In this document: one piece after another, positions 8,349 to 16,937 of the stretch | How the letters are laid out: each line of letters begins with the position of its first letter | Position numbering within the stretch: the first letter of the stretch is position 1 | Assembly (NCBI GenBank): GCA_017936265.1 | Contig: JAGBFX010000014.1 | Span: 62,001-126,000 of the forward strand | DNA length: 64,000 nucleotides | Source of the DNA: Bacteroidaceae bacterium | GTDB lineage: Bacteria; Bacteroidota; Bacteroidia; Bacteroidales; Bacteroidaceae | Direction of reading: 5' to 3' | Position numbers and translations under genes: made by a program | Notes under the pieces: model-generated | The model's input: the letters and a program-made list of their open reading frames with translations, nothing else | What the model was told of the DNA's origin: nothing | Database searches by the model: none

Positions 8349-9572
8349 TTACCACCCTGCAGCCTCCCATCCCGCAGCCGAGTACCACTCAGTTGTCCTG
8401 AAATCGGCATTGAATCTCTCGTTTCGGCTGTTGTGCTGCGGCATATAAATTGACATTGCACCTCCTTTATATATGTCATATATTATTGCACGTCCGCTTA
8501 AAGCTGAATACCACTTGGGCGACGCTACGGTATATGGTACCGCCATGTCATATGCTTCGCGCCAATGGGCGTATTCATCGGCAGTGAGATATTTGCTCAT
8601 TATCGCATTAATATCGTAATATGAAGGATATGTTGTGGTGCCTGTATATTTGCCCCCTGGGAGATATGCAAAGACATCGGCATATTCACGCCTCCTGTCT
8701 ACATTGAAATATTTTATGACATAGCTGTATGTCACATCCGCCAAATGCTGCATAGCCTCGGTACGCACCGCAGAAAGCACGACACCGGCGAACTCGTTCT
8801 CATATGCCTTGATGTATGAATCCATCAACTCAACCGTGCCGTCAGAAGAGAAGAAATGGGGAACGAGTGTTGAATATAGTGCCCCATCGCCGGGAATCTC
8901 GGCCGGGGATGCTATGACCCACTCGGCCGCGCTACGTAGAGCATAAGCACTTTCGACACACTGCATGAAACAGGCATCGAACATCAGACGTCCGACTTTT
9001 GTCGGCAATCTTTTCAGAAGAGCAGCAAGCTCTTCTATTTCAATTGTCTTAGTGATTGTGTTACTAAAAGAGTTCTCCCCATTGTCGATGCCTATTGAAC
9101 GCTGTGGAGCCGCATACAATGGTGCACGTAACCATCCGTTCCCGTGGGACCACATGACTACATCAAGCGACTCTGTCGGGTAATCATCGAGGATGTAATC
9201 AAGGACTCTGCCCATTGCTGCCGTGTCGCTTGAGCATACATCCTCCGTGAATATTACATGGTTTGAATTGCCGGCATCACCGTTAGTCATACGGAAATAT
9301 TGGGTGAGCATGGGATGACTTCTGTCATCGACATATACAAAGAGACGGCAATCATGAGGTATCTGCGGAGCTGCCTCTGCAATCTCCTCAACATCAAGCG
9401 CCGCATAGCCGTCAAGGCTGTTTTCGGCGATAATGTATACAAGCAAGGTATTGCGCGCAGTATCCCCTTTCTCAATTACGTCAGGGGTAACCTTCAAGCC
9501 ATGAGGTTCGTTACTGCACGATGCAAATATCATGAGCAACACAAGAATAGCACACCCTACCCTGCCAACCAT
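8349..9572 (-). CDS. Clostripain-family (C11) cysteine peptidase, lipoprotein
   Basis: 407 residues. A lipoprotein signal ends at C19 (IFASC). The C11 dyad is visible: H143 in VMWSHGNGW and C201 in FDACFM. The family is related to caspases and gingipains and usually cleaves after Arg or Lys. The sequence NTLLVYIIAENSL just after the anchor is the typical first strand of the fold. The gene begins 4 nt after the stop of the upstream small secreted protein and has AGG before the ATG, so the two form an operon. Whether the substrate is nutritional or a specific envelope protein cannot be told. Confidence 0.92.
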   Translation of the reverse strand: MVGRVGCAILVLLMIFASCSNEPHGLKVTPDVIEKGDTARNTLLVYIIAENSLDGYAALDVEEIAEAAPQIPHDCRLFVYVDDRSHPMLTQYFRMTNGDAGNSNHVIFTEDVCSSDTAAMGRVLDYILDDYPTESLDVVMWSHGNGWLRAPLYAAPQRSIGIDNGENSFSNTITKTIEIEELAALLKRLPTKVGRLMFDACFMQCVESAYALRSAAEWVIASPAEIPGDGALYSTLVPHFFSSDGTVELMDSYIKAYENEFAGVVLSAVRTEAMQHLADVTYSYVIKYFNVDRRREYADVFAYLPGGKYTGTTTYPSYYDINAIMSKYLTADEYAHWREAYDMAVPYTVASPKWYSALSGRAIIYDIYKGGAMSIYMPQHNSRNERFNADFRTTEWYSAAGWEAAGW

Positions 9573-9576
9573 CCTG

Positions 9577-9969
9577 TCAAGGTTTTACGAACTTGAACTT
9601 GTCGCCCAGATAGCGTACGCTCTTTCCCTCCTTCTCCATAAGTTTTTTCTTCAGTTTTGCCTCGGTCTTGGCAAGTTTCGAGCGTTTAGTGGAAAAATAT
9701 ATCACAGAAGTACGTCCGGGCATATTCTCCTTGAAGTTCATATAGTCCTTCAGTTCATACGCATAATACTGGCGATGAAGCAGAAAATTTGTCTTCTCAT
9801 CAAGTTTGGCGCCCTCAACAGGCATAATCTCGGTAAAATACACGACAGAGTCGGAGAACGAGAACGAAGCGCCAAAAAGATATACAGTCTCTTCCTTGTC
9901 ACCCTTTGCATTTGCTGTCGAGCATATAGCCGCCAGAGCAATAAACAGTATAAATAATCTCTTTTTCAT
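9577..9969 (-). CDS. Small secreted protein of unknown function upstream of the C11 peptidase
   Basis: 130 residues from ATG 9969; an in-frame TTG at 9975 is less likely. The N-terminus MKKRLFILFIALAAICS leads to a signal peptidase site near ANA-KG. The mature part is basic, with KxxKxxAKxxAKLKKK near the C-terminus. No known catalytic motif is seen. Spacing of 4 nt to the C11 peptidase gene argues for a joint task, such as partner, chaperone or substrate, but this is inference. Confidence 0.75.
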   Translation of the reverse strand: MKKRLFILFIALAAICSTANAKGDKEETVYLFGASFSFSDSVVYFTEIMPVEGAKLDEKTNFLLHRQYYAYELKDYMNFKENMPGRTSVIYFSTKRSKLAKTEAKLKKKLMEKEGKSVRYLGDKFKFVKP

Positions 9970-10181
9970 ATTCAAATATCATGAACGGATACAAGCCGTT
10001 ACGTTTCGCTGTTTAGCGCAAAAATACGAAAAATTACAACTATATAAAAATATATTGCATAATTTAACGATGGGCATAGCCTTTACTGTTGTCATCACTA
10101 TGCTGAAGAAACGATTTTCCGGCATTGATATACGTTTTTACGTACGATTTTGTTATCTTCGCGTTGAAAAATAAATATCTG

Positions 10182-10574
10182 ATGAAACGGTTGACATTCA
10201 TACTCTTGACAATACTGTTCTCTGTCGCATTTGTCGGTGGCGAGAACAGAGAGGCATGTCATCCCGTGCCGGACAACCAGCCTGGCCAAAGTTCCATTCA
10301 TAGCCAGACAGGAATGGATATTGCCACCCTTGCCGAGATTCTGAAGGATAGCTGTTTTGAACTTCCGCAAAACGGGCGTGTTCATACACCGCGTTACGAA
10401 GAGCAGGTTCAATCGCGCAGACCGATATGCAACAATAAGGCTTTGGAGACATTCGCGTCCAACCTTTCATTCCACAAGCAGTCACATCAAACACAAAACA
10501 GCCGGAAGGCCATTGCCGCATCCCGTCACGACCGCGGGTACTACATCTACACATTGCGGCACATTGTCATTTAG
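10182..10574 (+). CDS. Small hypothetical secreted protein
   Basis: 130 residues from ATG 10182. The N-terminus MKRLTFILLTILFSVAFVGG is a good Sec signal. The rest is polar with His, Cys and Arg and no recognised domain. A near-consensus -7 box (TATCTTCG, 10154-10161) lies 20 nt before the start. The sequence looks loosely constrained, so it could be a fast-evolving or decaying gene. Confidence 0.5.
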   Translation: MKRLTFILLTILFSVAFVGGENREACHPVPDNQPGQSSIHSQTGMDIATLAEILKDSCFELPQNGRVHTPRYEEQVQSRRPICNNKALETFASNLSFHKQSHQTQNSRKAIAASRHDRGYYIYTLRHIVI

Positions 10575-10704
10575 CGTTTATAGTTTATTTACAGGTTGCC
10601 TTACATTAGGTAGCCGTCCGAGGTGCGTCAGCAATGGTCGCATCTCGCTCCATCATACATATACACAGATAAAGTGAAATATAAATAAACTAACGCTTAT
10701 TAAA

Positions 10705-11181
10705 ATGAAAAACGAAATAAACAACCAGATTCTTACAGCCAACAACCTCTCACTAAAGAAGAAGACATCAATCATACCGATAGCTATACTTGTAGTAGCT
10801 GCGTTCGCATTTGCAGGTGGCATATGCATTGAAAACAGCAGTGAAGCAAAGATGCCCGTATTGCTGTTAGCTGTCGTTTTAGGCATATTCGGCATTGCGA
10901 AAATCTTCAACATGCCAATGGTGCTCGTTGATGAGTCACACAACGAGATTCTTCGCGAAGAAGAACTCTATTTCAATCTTAAAGAGAAAAGCGGCGTAAT
11001 AGATATGCTGCGCAACGGTGAATTGACCAAGTTGCGCACAGTAGCGATGGACAGTGCCAACTATCCCCTTAGGGTTGAGCTATACACGAACCAGGCCGGC
11101 AGCATTGCCTTGTATCGTGTATACCAGTTTGTCCCATATACCTATGAGCCTATAACAGAATTCGAGGTATACAGGAAATAA
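10705..11181 (+). CDS. Membrane protein of unknown function
   Basis: 158 residues. A charged N-terminus is followed by two hydrophobic helices (about residues 23-42 and 49-66). The soluble C-terminal domain of about 90 residues contains mixed beta strands (VELYTNQAGSIALYRVYQF). No motif indicates an enzyme. The gene stands between other small envelope genes with its own spacing, and a hairpin follows at 11217-11257. Confidence 0.7.
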   Translation: MKNEINNQILTANNLSLKKKTSIIPIAILVVAAFAFAGGICIENSSEAKMPVLLLAVVLGIFGIAKIFNMPMVLVDESHNEILREEELYFNLKEKSGVIDMLRNGELTKLRTVAMDSANYPLRVELYTNQAGSIALYRVYQFVPYTYEPITEFEVYRK

Positions 11182-11216
11182 GCACTGAGATTGAAAAACA
11201 GGAAGTTTATTGTTTG

Positions 11217-11257
11217 TCCAGAGGATGACCCGTAAGTCAAATGGGTTACCCTCTGGA
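11217..11257 (+). terminator. Probable terminator hairpin
   Basis: TCCAGAGG pairs with CCTCTGGA and an inner ACCC pairs with GGGT, separated by symmetrical 3-nt internal loops. A short T run (ATTTTGG) follows. It lies 35 nt after the stop of the membrane protein gene. Confidence 0.65.
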
Positions 11258-11334
11258 TTTTGGTTACCCTCATATAACATATAATCCATTCCGCACAAAA
11301 CGCACTCTTCAAGTGTTATATAAAAAAAATATAC

Positions 11335-11859
11335 ATGAGAAGTTTTATTCTGACAGCCGCAATCATTGCATTTGCAGCCACGGCCGATGCACAGATATAC
11401 ATTGGCGGAGGATTGCGTTTCTGGGACAACAACGATGATGACCGCAGGACAATCAGTTTCACTCCCGATATCGGATACCGCGTGAGCCGACGTTTCGCAT
11501 TCGGAGCAGGAATAGGATATGAGTACAGAAAAGAGAAAGGAGTTCATAGTGACACTTATTCAGTGGCACCCTATCTGCGACACTATGTCTACTCATTCAA
11601 TGGTTTCGACCTCTTTTGGGAAGGAACGCTCGAATTCTGCTACTATGATCCGAGTAACGGGAAGAGTGCCTACTGCATCGGCATAGGAGGCAAACCGGGA
11701 ATAAGCTACACAATCAACGAGCATTTCTGCATTTCGGCATGTGCAGGTTTTCTGGGTTACAGGCACTGCGAAGAGGGATTCACACACCCGAAATACGAAC
11801 CGGGTCTTGGATTCAGCCTTACCAATGACCTTGCATTCAGTTTCCACTATTATTTCTGA
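11335..11859 (+). CDS. Outer-membrane beta-barrel protein (OmpW/opacity-like)
   Basis: 174 residues with a signal peptide ending near ADA-QIY. The mature part alternates hydrophobic and polar residues with frequent Gly, Tyr and Phe and ends in FSFHYYF, a terminal-Phe signature for outer-membrane insertion. Its length suggests an eight-stranded barrel. No enzyme residues are visible; such proteins act as small porins, adhesins or structural proteins. It is transcribed alone between two terminator-like regions. Confidence 0.8.
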   Translation: MRSFILTAAIIAFAATADAQIYIGGGLRFWDNNDDDRRTISFTPDIGYRVSRRFAFGAGIGYEYRKEKGVHSDTYSVAPYLRHYVYSFNGFDLFWEGTLEFCYYDPSNGKSAYCIGIGGKPGISYTINEHFCISACAGFLGYRHCEEGFTHPKYEPGLGFSLTNDLAFSFHYYF

Positions 11860-11908
11860 GATAGTAATTTTTGCGCATCATATTCGGCCGCTGTTGGATT
11901 TTAATGGT

Positions 11909-11916
11909 TAACTTTG
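11909..11916 (+). promoter_or_regulatory. -7 box of the lrgAB operon
   Basis: TAACTTTG is an exact match, ending 21 nt before the lrgA ATG. A TTTG at the expected -33 position is absent, so strength may be modest or factor-dependent. Confidence 0.6.
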
Positions 11917-11937
11917 CCGCACAAAAGCGACAGAACC

Positions 11938-12300
11938 ATGAAATACATTCTACAGTTCGGAATAATACTCCTTATATCATTTGTCGGCGAGCTTCTCAAC
12001 AGGGTTATTCCGCTACCTATCCCGGCAAGCATATACGGCATGCTCATACTTTTTACAGCCCTGTGCACCGGTGTGCTGAAGCTCTCACATGTGCGCGAAA
12101 CCGGCAAGTTCCTCATAATAATAATGCCACTCATGTTCATTGCTCCAGCTGTCGGGCTGATAGAATCATGGGAGATTATGCAGGAGTTCATTGTTGCAAT
12201 CATTGTAATATCCATTGTATCAACCATTGCGGTAATTGGAGCGGCAGGACACATCACACAACTGATTATCAAATTTAAAGGAAAGGAGGAAAAGAGATGA
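11938..12300 (+). CDS. lrgA: LrgA/CidA-family membrane protein
   Basis: 120 residues with four predicted helices. The segment VGELLNRVIPLPIPASIYGMLI contains the family signature P-x-P-x-S-x-x-G-M. The family is holin-like and works with LrgB in control of autolysis or in carboxylate export (pyruvate or glycolate in studied homologues). The stop overlaps the LrgB start (ATGA), so the two are translationally coupled. The C-terminus is basic and cytoplasmic (KFKGKEEKR). Confidence 0.88.
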   Translation: MKYILQFGIILLISFVGELLNRVIPLPIPASIYGMLILFTALCTGVLKLSHVRETGKFLIIIMPLMFIAPAVGLIESWEIMQEFIVAIIVISIVSTIAVIGAAGHITQLIIKFKGKEEKR

Positions 12301-12989
12301 ATGAAATTCTAAGGAACTCGCTCTTTTTCGGAGTGGCGCTCAGCATAGGAACCTTTATCATCGGTACGTTAATAAAGAGAAAATGGAACTTCTTTCTCTT
12401 CAATCCGTTGCTTGTCTCTATAACACTTACCATCGCAACCCTTCTGCTGCTCGGCATTGAGTACAACAGCTACAACGATAGCGCAAAATACCTTACGTAC
12501 TTGCTCACGCCTGCAACGGTAGCTCTTGCTATCCCGTTGTATGAACAGCTGCTGTTGCTGAAAAGAAACCTTACAGCAATACTTGTGGGTATCGCTTCGG
12601 GAGTGATTTGCAGCGGAGTGTCAATCTTCGCCATGGCATTGTTTTTCGGTCTGAATCACACGCAGTATGTGACACTACTCCCCAAATCCATAACAACTGC
12701 AATAGGAATAGGGCTTTCGGCGGAACTTGACGGGTATGTAGCTATAACCGTTTCGGCAATAATCTTCACTGGGCTGATAGGCAACATCGCAGGAGACTTG
12801 TTATGCCGCATATTGCACATCAAGCACCCTATTGCCAAAGGCATTGCCATAGGAACGGCAACACATGTCATGGGAACTTCAAAGGCTATGGAAGTAGGAG
12901 AGATCGAGGGGGCGATGAGTAGCCTGTCGGTTGCCGTGGCGGGCATAATGACTGTCGGTGCATCAATCATCTTCCAGTGGTGGATTTAG
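12297..12989 (+). CDS. lrgB: LrgB-family membrane protein
   Basis: 230 residues with several membrane segments. Family marks include LLPKSITTAIGIGLSAELDG and the C-terminal ATHVMGTSKAMEVGEIEGAMSSLSV. It is the transporter-like partner of LrgA in the inner membrane. The gene begins with an ATGA overlap and both proteins are full length, so the pair looks functional. The cargo cannot be inferred here. Confidence 0.92.
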   Translation: MNEILRNSLFFGVALSIGTFIIGTLIKRKWNFFLFNPLLVSITLTIATLLLLGIEYNSYNDSAKYLTYLLTPATVALAIPLYEQLLLLKRNLTAILVGIASGVICSGVSIFAMALFFGLNHTQYVTLLPKSITTAIGIGLSAELDGYVAITVSAIIFTGLIGNIAGDLLCRILHIKHPIAKGIAIGTATHVMGTSKAMEVGEIEGAMSSLSVAVAGIMTVGASIIFQWWI

Positions 12990-13049
12990 AGATGCAGACC
13001 GTGAAGGGGGAAATATCCGGGCTTGATTTAAGTTTTACCGATATTCAAG

Positions 13050-13080
13050 TTTGCAATCAGAAATATAATTGTTATATTAG
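13050..13080 (+). promoter_or_regulatory. Promoter of the HAD phosphatase gene
   Basis: TTTG (13050-13053), 19 nt, TATATTAG (13073-13080), one mismatch from the -7 consensus. Transcription should start close to 13086, 20-25 nt before the ATG. Confidence 0.65.
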
Positions 13081-13108
13081 CAAGCAGTTCACTTAAAACG
13101 AGATAAAT

Positions 13109-13522
13109 ATGATTATTGCAGTTGACTTTGACGGCACCATCGTGGAACACAAGTATCCTGAGATCGGCAACGAGCGTCCATTTGCCACATACACGCTACG
13201 CAAACTTATTGAAGAGAGACACAGGCTCATTCTGTGGACTGTACGTCGCGGCAAAGAACTTCAGGAAGCGGTAGAATGGTGCAAGGAACGCGGTGTGGAG
13301 TTCTACGCTGTAAACAGGAACTTCCCCGAGGAAACAGTCGAGGCACATGGCGGATACAGCAAGATAAACGCCGAGCTGTTCATTGATGACTGCAACCTGG
13401 GCGGTATTCCCGATTGGGGCAAAATATACCAGATGATAAATGAAGGCAAGAGCTGGAAGGATATCTATTCCGAAAGCACTGAAGAGAGACCCAGAAGAAA
13501 GAAAAAAGGCTGGTTATGGTAA
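13109..13522 (+). CDS. Small HAD-superfamily phosphatase
   Basis: 137 residues, a cap-less HAD enzyme. Motif I is VDFDGT with D6 (nucleophile) and D8 (acid/base). TVR (about 45-47) fits motif II, and the acidic IDDCN (about 94-98) fits motif IV; a motif III lysine is likely in between. The C-terminus ends in a basic tail (RRKKKGW). The best-known relatives are small Bacteroides sugar-phosphate phosphatases with modest specificity. It is a single-gene unit with its own promoter. Confidence 0.85.
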   Translation: MIIAVDFDGTIVEHKYPEIGNERPFATYTLRKLIEERHRLILWTVRRGKELQEAVEWCKERGVEFYAVNRNFPEETVEAHGGYSKINAELFIDDCNLGGIPDWGKIYQMINEGKSWKDIYSESTEERPRRKKKGWLW

Positions 13523-13685
13523 TCGTTATTGTATGCAGGATACATTTTGAACGACCTTTACCTTGCTGAACTACATTAGATAGAATAGGTGCAAAATAAA
13601 TAATATCGTAACAAAATTTTTATCATTAATAATCAAGGAGTTGAGTATTTTGGTAAAAATTTTTATAAAAAAACTTCCCAAAACA

Positions 13686-13716
13686 TTTGTAGATATAAAA
13701 TAAAGTCGTACCTTTG
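13686..13716 (+). promoter_or_regulatory. Promoter of tRNA-Lys
   Basis: TTTG (13686-13689), 19 nt, TACCTTTG (13709-13716): a perfect housekeeping promoter. The stretch TACCTTTGCAACGC also occurs in the tRNA-His promoter. Confidence 0.85.
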
Positions 13717-13733
13717 CAACGCGTTAAGGCAAT

Positions 13734-13806
13734 GCGCTGTTAGCTCAGTTGGTAGAGCAATTGACTCTTAATCAATGGGTCCAGGGTTCGAGTCCCTGAC
13801 GGCGTA
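13734..13806 (+). tRNA. tRNA-Lys (anticodon CTT)
   Basis: 73 nt. Acceptor GCGCTGT pairs with ACGGCGT (two G-T pairs) and the discriminator is A. D arm GCTC/GAGC, anticodon stem ATTGA/TCAAT around loop CTCTTAA, T arm CAGGG/CCCTG with TTCGAGT. CCA is not encoded. Confidence 0.95.
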
Positions 13807-13808
13807 CA

Positions 13809-13841
13809 GAAAAGGAGAAAGTTCCAACTTTCTCCTTTTTC
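13809..13841 (+). terminator. Terminator of tRNA-Lys
   Basis: GAAAAGGAGAAAGTT and AACTTTCTCCTTTTTC form a long A-T-rich stem with a 2-nt loop, followed by CTTTTTT. It starts 3 nt after the tRNA. Confidence 0.9.
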
Positions 13842-13939
13842 TTTTTTACACCTAATTCCACGGCTTACGGGGGCTCAACGTAAAATTCTGGGCTCACCTG
13901 CCAAAGTTGGGGGGGGCTGATACAAAACAACAGCATTCC

Positions 13940-13971
13940 TTTGCCATAATGAACAGAAATTGCTACCTTAG
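13940..13971 (+). promoter_or_regulatory. Promoter of the PanE-like gene
   Basis: TTTG (13940-13943), 20 nt, TACCTTAG (13964-13971), one mismatch from the -7 consensus, 26 nt before the ATG. Confidence 0.6.
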
Positions 13972-13997
13972 CAGTATAATTCAAACAAGATACAACT

Positions 13998-14999
13998 ATG
14001 AGAGCAGCAATATACGGTGCAGGGTCGTTGGGAACGATTCTGGGTGCATACATAACAAAGAACGGCGGCAAGATAGAACTCATCAACCGCAACAAGGCGC
14101 ATGTCGAGGCGCTTAACAAATATGGTGCAAAAGTCACAGGCACGGTAGAATTCACGCAGCCTGTAAAGGCATACACGCCGGCCGGGATGTCGGGAACATA
14201 CGACATCATCTTCCTCATGACAAAGCAGCAGCAGAATAAGGAAGTCGTAAACTACATAAAAGATTTCCTTGCCGATGACGGCGTCATTGTCACGCTGCAG
14301 AACGGAATACCGGAACTGGAGATAGGCAACATTGTGGGCGAGAAGCGTGTATTGGGCTGCACTGTGGCATGGGGTGCCACAATGAAGGAGCCCGGCGTGT
14401 GCGAACTTACAAGCGCACCCGACTCGCTGACCTTCTCACTCGGCTCGCTGCAGGCAGAGGCCAATGGACACCTGAACGAAGTGAAGGCCTTGCTTGAACT
14501 CATGGGCCATGTTGAGATTGACAGGAACTTCATAGGCTCGCGCTGGAGCAAGCTGCTGATTAACTCGGCATTCTCGGGAATGAGCGCCGTGCTCGGATGC
14601 ACGTTCGGCGAGGCTGCGGGCAACAAGGCATCGCGCAGGATTGTACAGGCGCTCATAAAGGAGTGCATTGATGTGTGTGCTGCAGGTGGGATACGCATTG
14701 AGCCGGTTCAGGGCAAGGACATCGTTAAGTTGCTCGACTACAGTAACAGGCTCAAGAAGGCATTCTCGTTCTTCATCATACCCATAGCCATACGCAAGCA
14801 CGCAAAACTGAAGGCGAGCATGCTTCAGGATCTTGAGAAAGGCAAGCTGACCGAGGTCGACGCAATAAACGGCGTTGTAAGCACCTTCGGCCGCAAGGTC
14901 AATGTCCCCACTCCAATGAACGACAAGGTCGTAGAGATTATCCACCGTATTGAGAGAGGCGAACTGAAACCTTCGTTCGACAATCTGGAATTATTCTGA
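13998..14999 (+). CDS. Ketopantoate reductase-family oxidoreductase (PanE/ApbA-like)
   Basis: 333 residues. The Rossmann fingerprint is YGAGSLG (G7, G9, G12), followed by NRN as the NADPH-binding region. VTLQNGIPE (about 96-104) matches the family motif around the substrate-binding Asn, and a C-terminal helical domain includes EVDAINGVV and the catalytic-region pattern SRWSKLLINSAFS. Classical PanE reduces 2-dehydropantoate to pantoate for coenzyme A synthesis. Many paralogues act on other 2-keto acids, so panE is not assigned as a symbol. No pan genes are adjacent. Confidence 0.85.
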   Translation: MRAAIYGAGSLGTILGAYITKNGGKIELINRNKAHVEALNKYGAKVTGTVEFTQPVKAYTPAGMSGTYDIIFLMTKQQQNKEVVNYIKDFLADDGVIVTLQNGIPELEIGNIVGEKRVLGCTVAWGATMKEPGVCELTSAPDSLTFSLGSLQAEANGHLNEVKALLELMGHVEIDRNFIGSRWSKLLINSAFSGMSAVLGCTFGEAAGNKASRRIVQALIKECIDVCAAGGIRIEPVQGKDIVKLLDYSNRLKKAFSFFIIPIAIRKHAKLKASMLQDLEKGKLTEVDAINGVVSTFGRKVNVPTPMNDKVVEIIHRIERGELKPSFDNLELF

Positions 15000-15001
15000 T
15001 A

Positions 15002-16426
15002 TCATTTGTATACTTTAGGTAACTTATACAGTTTCCTCATCTTCTTGACATCGACATTTTCGGCAAAGACCTTTATGTCGCGGTCGTTCGACTGCTTTAT
15101 ATCATCCTTGTGCCCAGGGCTGTATATGCTGATCCTCTTTACCTTGCGTTTGAACTTAGGGAAACGTAACGATACAAGGATATTCCTGCCGCTGCAGCCA
15201 TTAACAACAAGGTTACGTTCCATACTATGCCCGCCAGCATACCCAATAACATTATAAATATCGCCGTTATCCTCGTCCTGTGCATATATGTCCTTGCTGA
15301 AAGGCATGCTCTGCGAACGGTAACATATTGAACAGAGGAAAGTAACCACTGTCTCATTACCCTTGTTACGGATGCTGTATATATGCAACGGAGAGGCTGG
15401 GCTCCAAGGGAAATCTTCGGGAGCGAACTCCACATCGTCCATAGTCAGCACCTGCTCATTCCCTATGGTGTCCTTATCATTCTGTGCCTGAAGCATCATT
15501 TCAACCACTGCAGAATATGTTCTGATAGAATCCCGCATCTCAACCAGCCTTGCAGCATCAGCTGGATTCGCGAAATGGTCAGGCTCCATACCGGCAAGTA
15601 TATCTGAAAGGTGCAAGAGCGAATCTGTTTTTATAGGCGGTTCGCTCAATATACCACCCCAACCACCCAGATAGATGCCGTTCCGTCTCTTAAGAACATT
15701 TTCATTACTACTCTTTGTTCCCGCCATGGCTGTCAGTCCTTTATCTATGTTAACTTGATAACCAGCACGTGTGTTACTCAAGTTGGGATCATAACCTGGG
15801 ATTCCCCGCACATCGGTATTCACGGCACCGATATATACATTGCGTGTCTCGCCCGTTTCCGTCTTTTCCTTTGACACATGGGCAACAAGTGCATTTTCAG
15901 GTTCTGTAACCAAAGGAACAGCGATCTCCGGAACATCGCTCTTTACATTGATATTATACCCGTGCTCTTTGGCGTCGGCAGCATTTCCAGCCACTATCGG
16001 CTGTTCATTTGCAGAATCATTGCCGGCCGGTTCTTCAACTACAACTGCCACTATTGGAGCAGTAGGATGCTGCATGCAGTCATTCCCATAAGGGTAAGTT
16101 ATAAGCAGCAGCGCTATAAGCGCAACAACAGCCATTGCTGAATAGACATAACGCATCAGCACCATGCGTGTTGCAGGCTTATGCGTGGCAATAACGGCTC
16201 TTTGCTCGACTTCCTGCACTGCAAGCCTGTCAATCATTGCCGAGATCTCATCCATGGCCTCACTGCACTCATACTCGGAAGGTTGCAGCATGGCAAGCAG
16301 CATCTCCTTATCCTCAGCGGCCTCCTGCGGCAGATTATCGCCCTTCAGATAGCGACGGAGCGCATCTTCCTCTTCACGTGTCGTTGTGCCCGAGAAGAAC
16401 TTCTCTTTCAAAACTTTGTAATCCAT
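15002..16426 (-). CDS. Anti-sigma-like transmembrane protein with a large extracytoplasmic domain
   Basis: 474 residues. The first 95 or so are acidic, helical and cytoplasmic (GTTTREEEDALRRYLKG resembles the N-terminus of Bacteroidetes anti-sigma proteins). One membrane helix follows near residues 92-110 (YVYSAMAVVALIALLLITY). About 360 residues are then outside: a low-complexity linker to about 200, a Gly-rich stretch (GIYLGGWGGI) and a C-terminal beta-rich domain (LHIYSIRNKGNETVVTF, LVVNGCSGRNILVSLRF). The gene starts 5 nt after the ECF sigma gene. No zinc-binding motif of the zf-HC2 type is present. The role as anti-sigma factor is inferred from position and topology. Confidence 0.8.
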   Translation of the reverse strand: MDYKVLKEKFFSGTTTREEEDALRRYLKGDNLPQEAAEDKEMLLAMLQPSEYECSEAMDEISAMIDRLAVQEVEQRAVIATHKPATRMVLMRYVYSAMAVVALIALLLITYPYGNDCMQHPTAPIVAVVVEEPAGNDSANEQPIVAGNAADAKEHGYNINVKSDVPEIAVPLVTEPENALVAHVSKEKTETGETRNVYIGAVNTDVRGIPGYDPNLSNTRAGYQVNIDKGLTAMAGTKSSNENVLKRRNGIYLGGWGGILSEPPIKTDSLLHLSDILAGMEPDHFANPADAARLVEMRDSIRTYSAVVEMMLQAQNDKDTIGNEQVLTMDDVEFAPEDFPWSPASPLHIYSIRNKGNETVVTFLCSICYRSQSMPFSKDIYAQDEDNGDIYNVIGYAGGHSMERNLVVNGCSGRNILVSLRFPKFKRKVKRISIYSPGHKDDIKQSNDRDIKVFAENVDVKKMRKLYKLPKVYK

Positions 16427-16431
16427 ATACG

Positions 16432-16920
16432 CTATCTGTTTATTCTGTTATAATATTCTCTTATCAATTGTCTTGTACGTGACAGGATTGTCCGCACATT
16501 CTCCACACTCAACCCTGTAGCCTCTATTATCTCATCGGTTGTCGCCCCTTGCATTCGCATTGTCATTATGCGCCGCTGCTTATCGGGCAGGAGGGCTATA
16601 AACCGTTCAATCTTTTCCTTTATATCATCGGTCTCGAAAATAGTGTGGCACTCAGCGGGGATATCCTCTTCTTCTGTCGTCCACTCCGGCTCGAGACTCT
16701 TCGACCGCCACCTGTCACGGCATATGTTGACAAGCGCGTTCCTGCAGTAACCTATGTCATTACCGACATCACTCAGCTTGCAGCGATTTTCCCATAGTTT
16801 AAGATACAATGACTGCATGACATCCTTAGCCTCGTCGCTGTTACCAATGTTTGCCATAGCAACAGCGAAAAGCTTGGGGTATAAATTTATGAAACGTTTC
16901 TTGAACTGTTCCGCAGTCAT
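16432..16920 (-). CDS. ECF RNA polymerase sigma factor in the LRR operon
   Basis: 162 residues. Region 2 contains NSDEAKDVMQSLYLKLWE and YCRNALVNICRDRWRS. Region 4 contains LLPDKQRRIMTMRMQGATTDEIIEATGLSVENVRTILSRTR, a clear helix-turn-helix. It lies 17 nt after the second LRR gene and 5 nt before the anti-sigma-like gene, on the same strand. No separate promoter is evident in either gap, so expression should depend on the LRR promoter at 20382-20412, unless an unrecognised ECF promoter lies within LRR coding sequence. Confidence 0.93.
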   Translation of the reverse strand: MTAEQFKKRFINLYPKLFAVAMANIGNSDEAKDVMQSLYLKLWENRCKLSDVGNDIGYCRNALVNICRDRWRSKSLEPEWTTEEEDIPAECHTIFETDDIKEKIERFIALLPDKQRRIMTMRMQGATTDEIIEATGLSVENVRTILSRTRQLIREYYNRINR

Positions 16921-16937
16921 TTAATCCTGTAACCTAT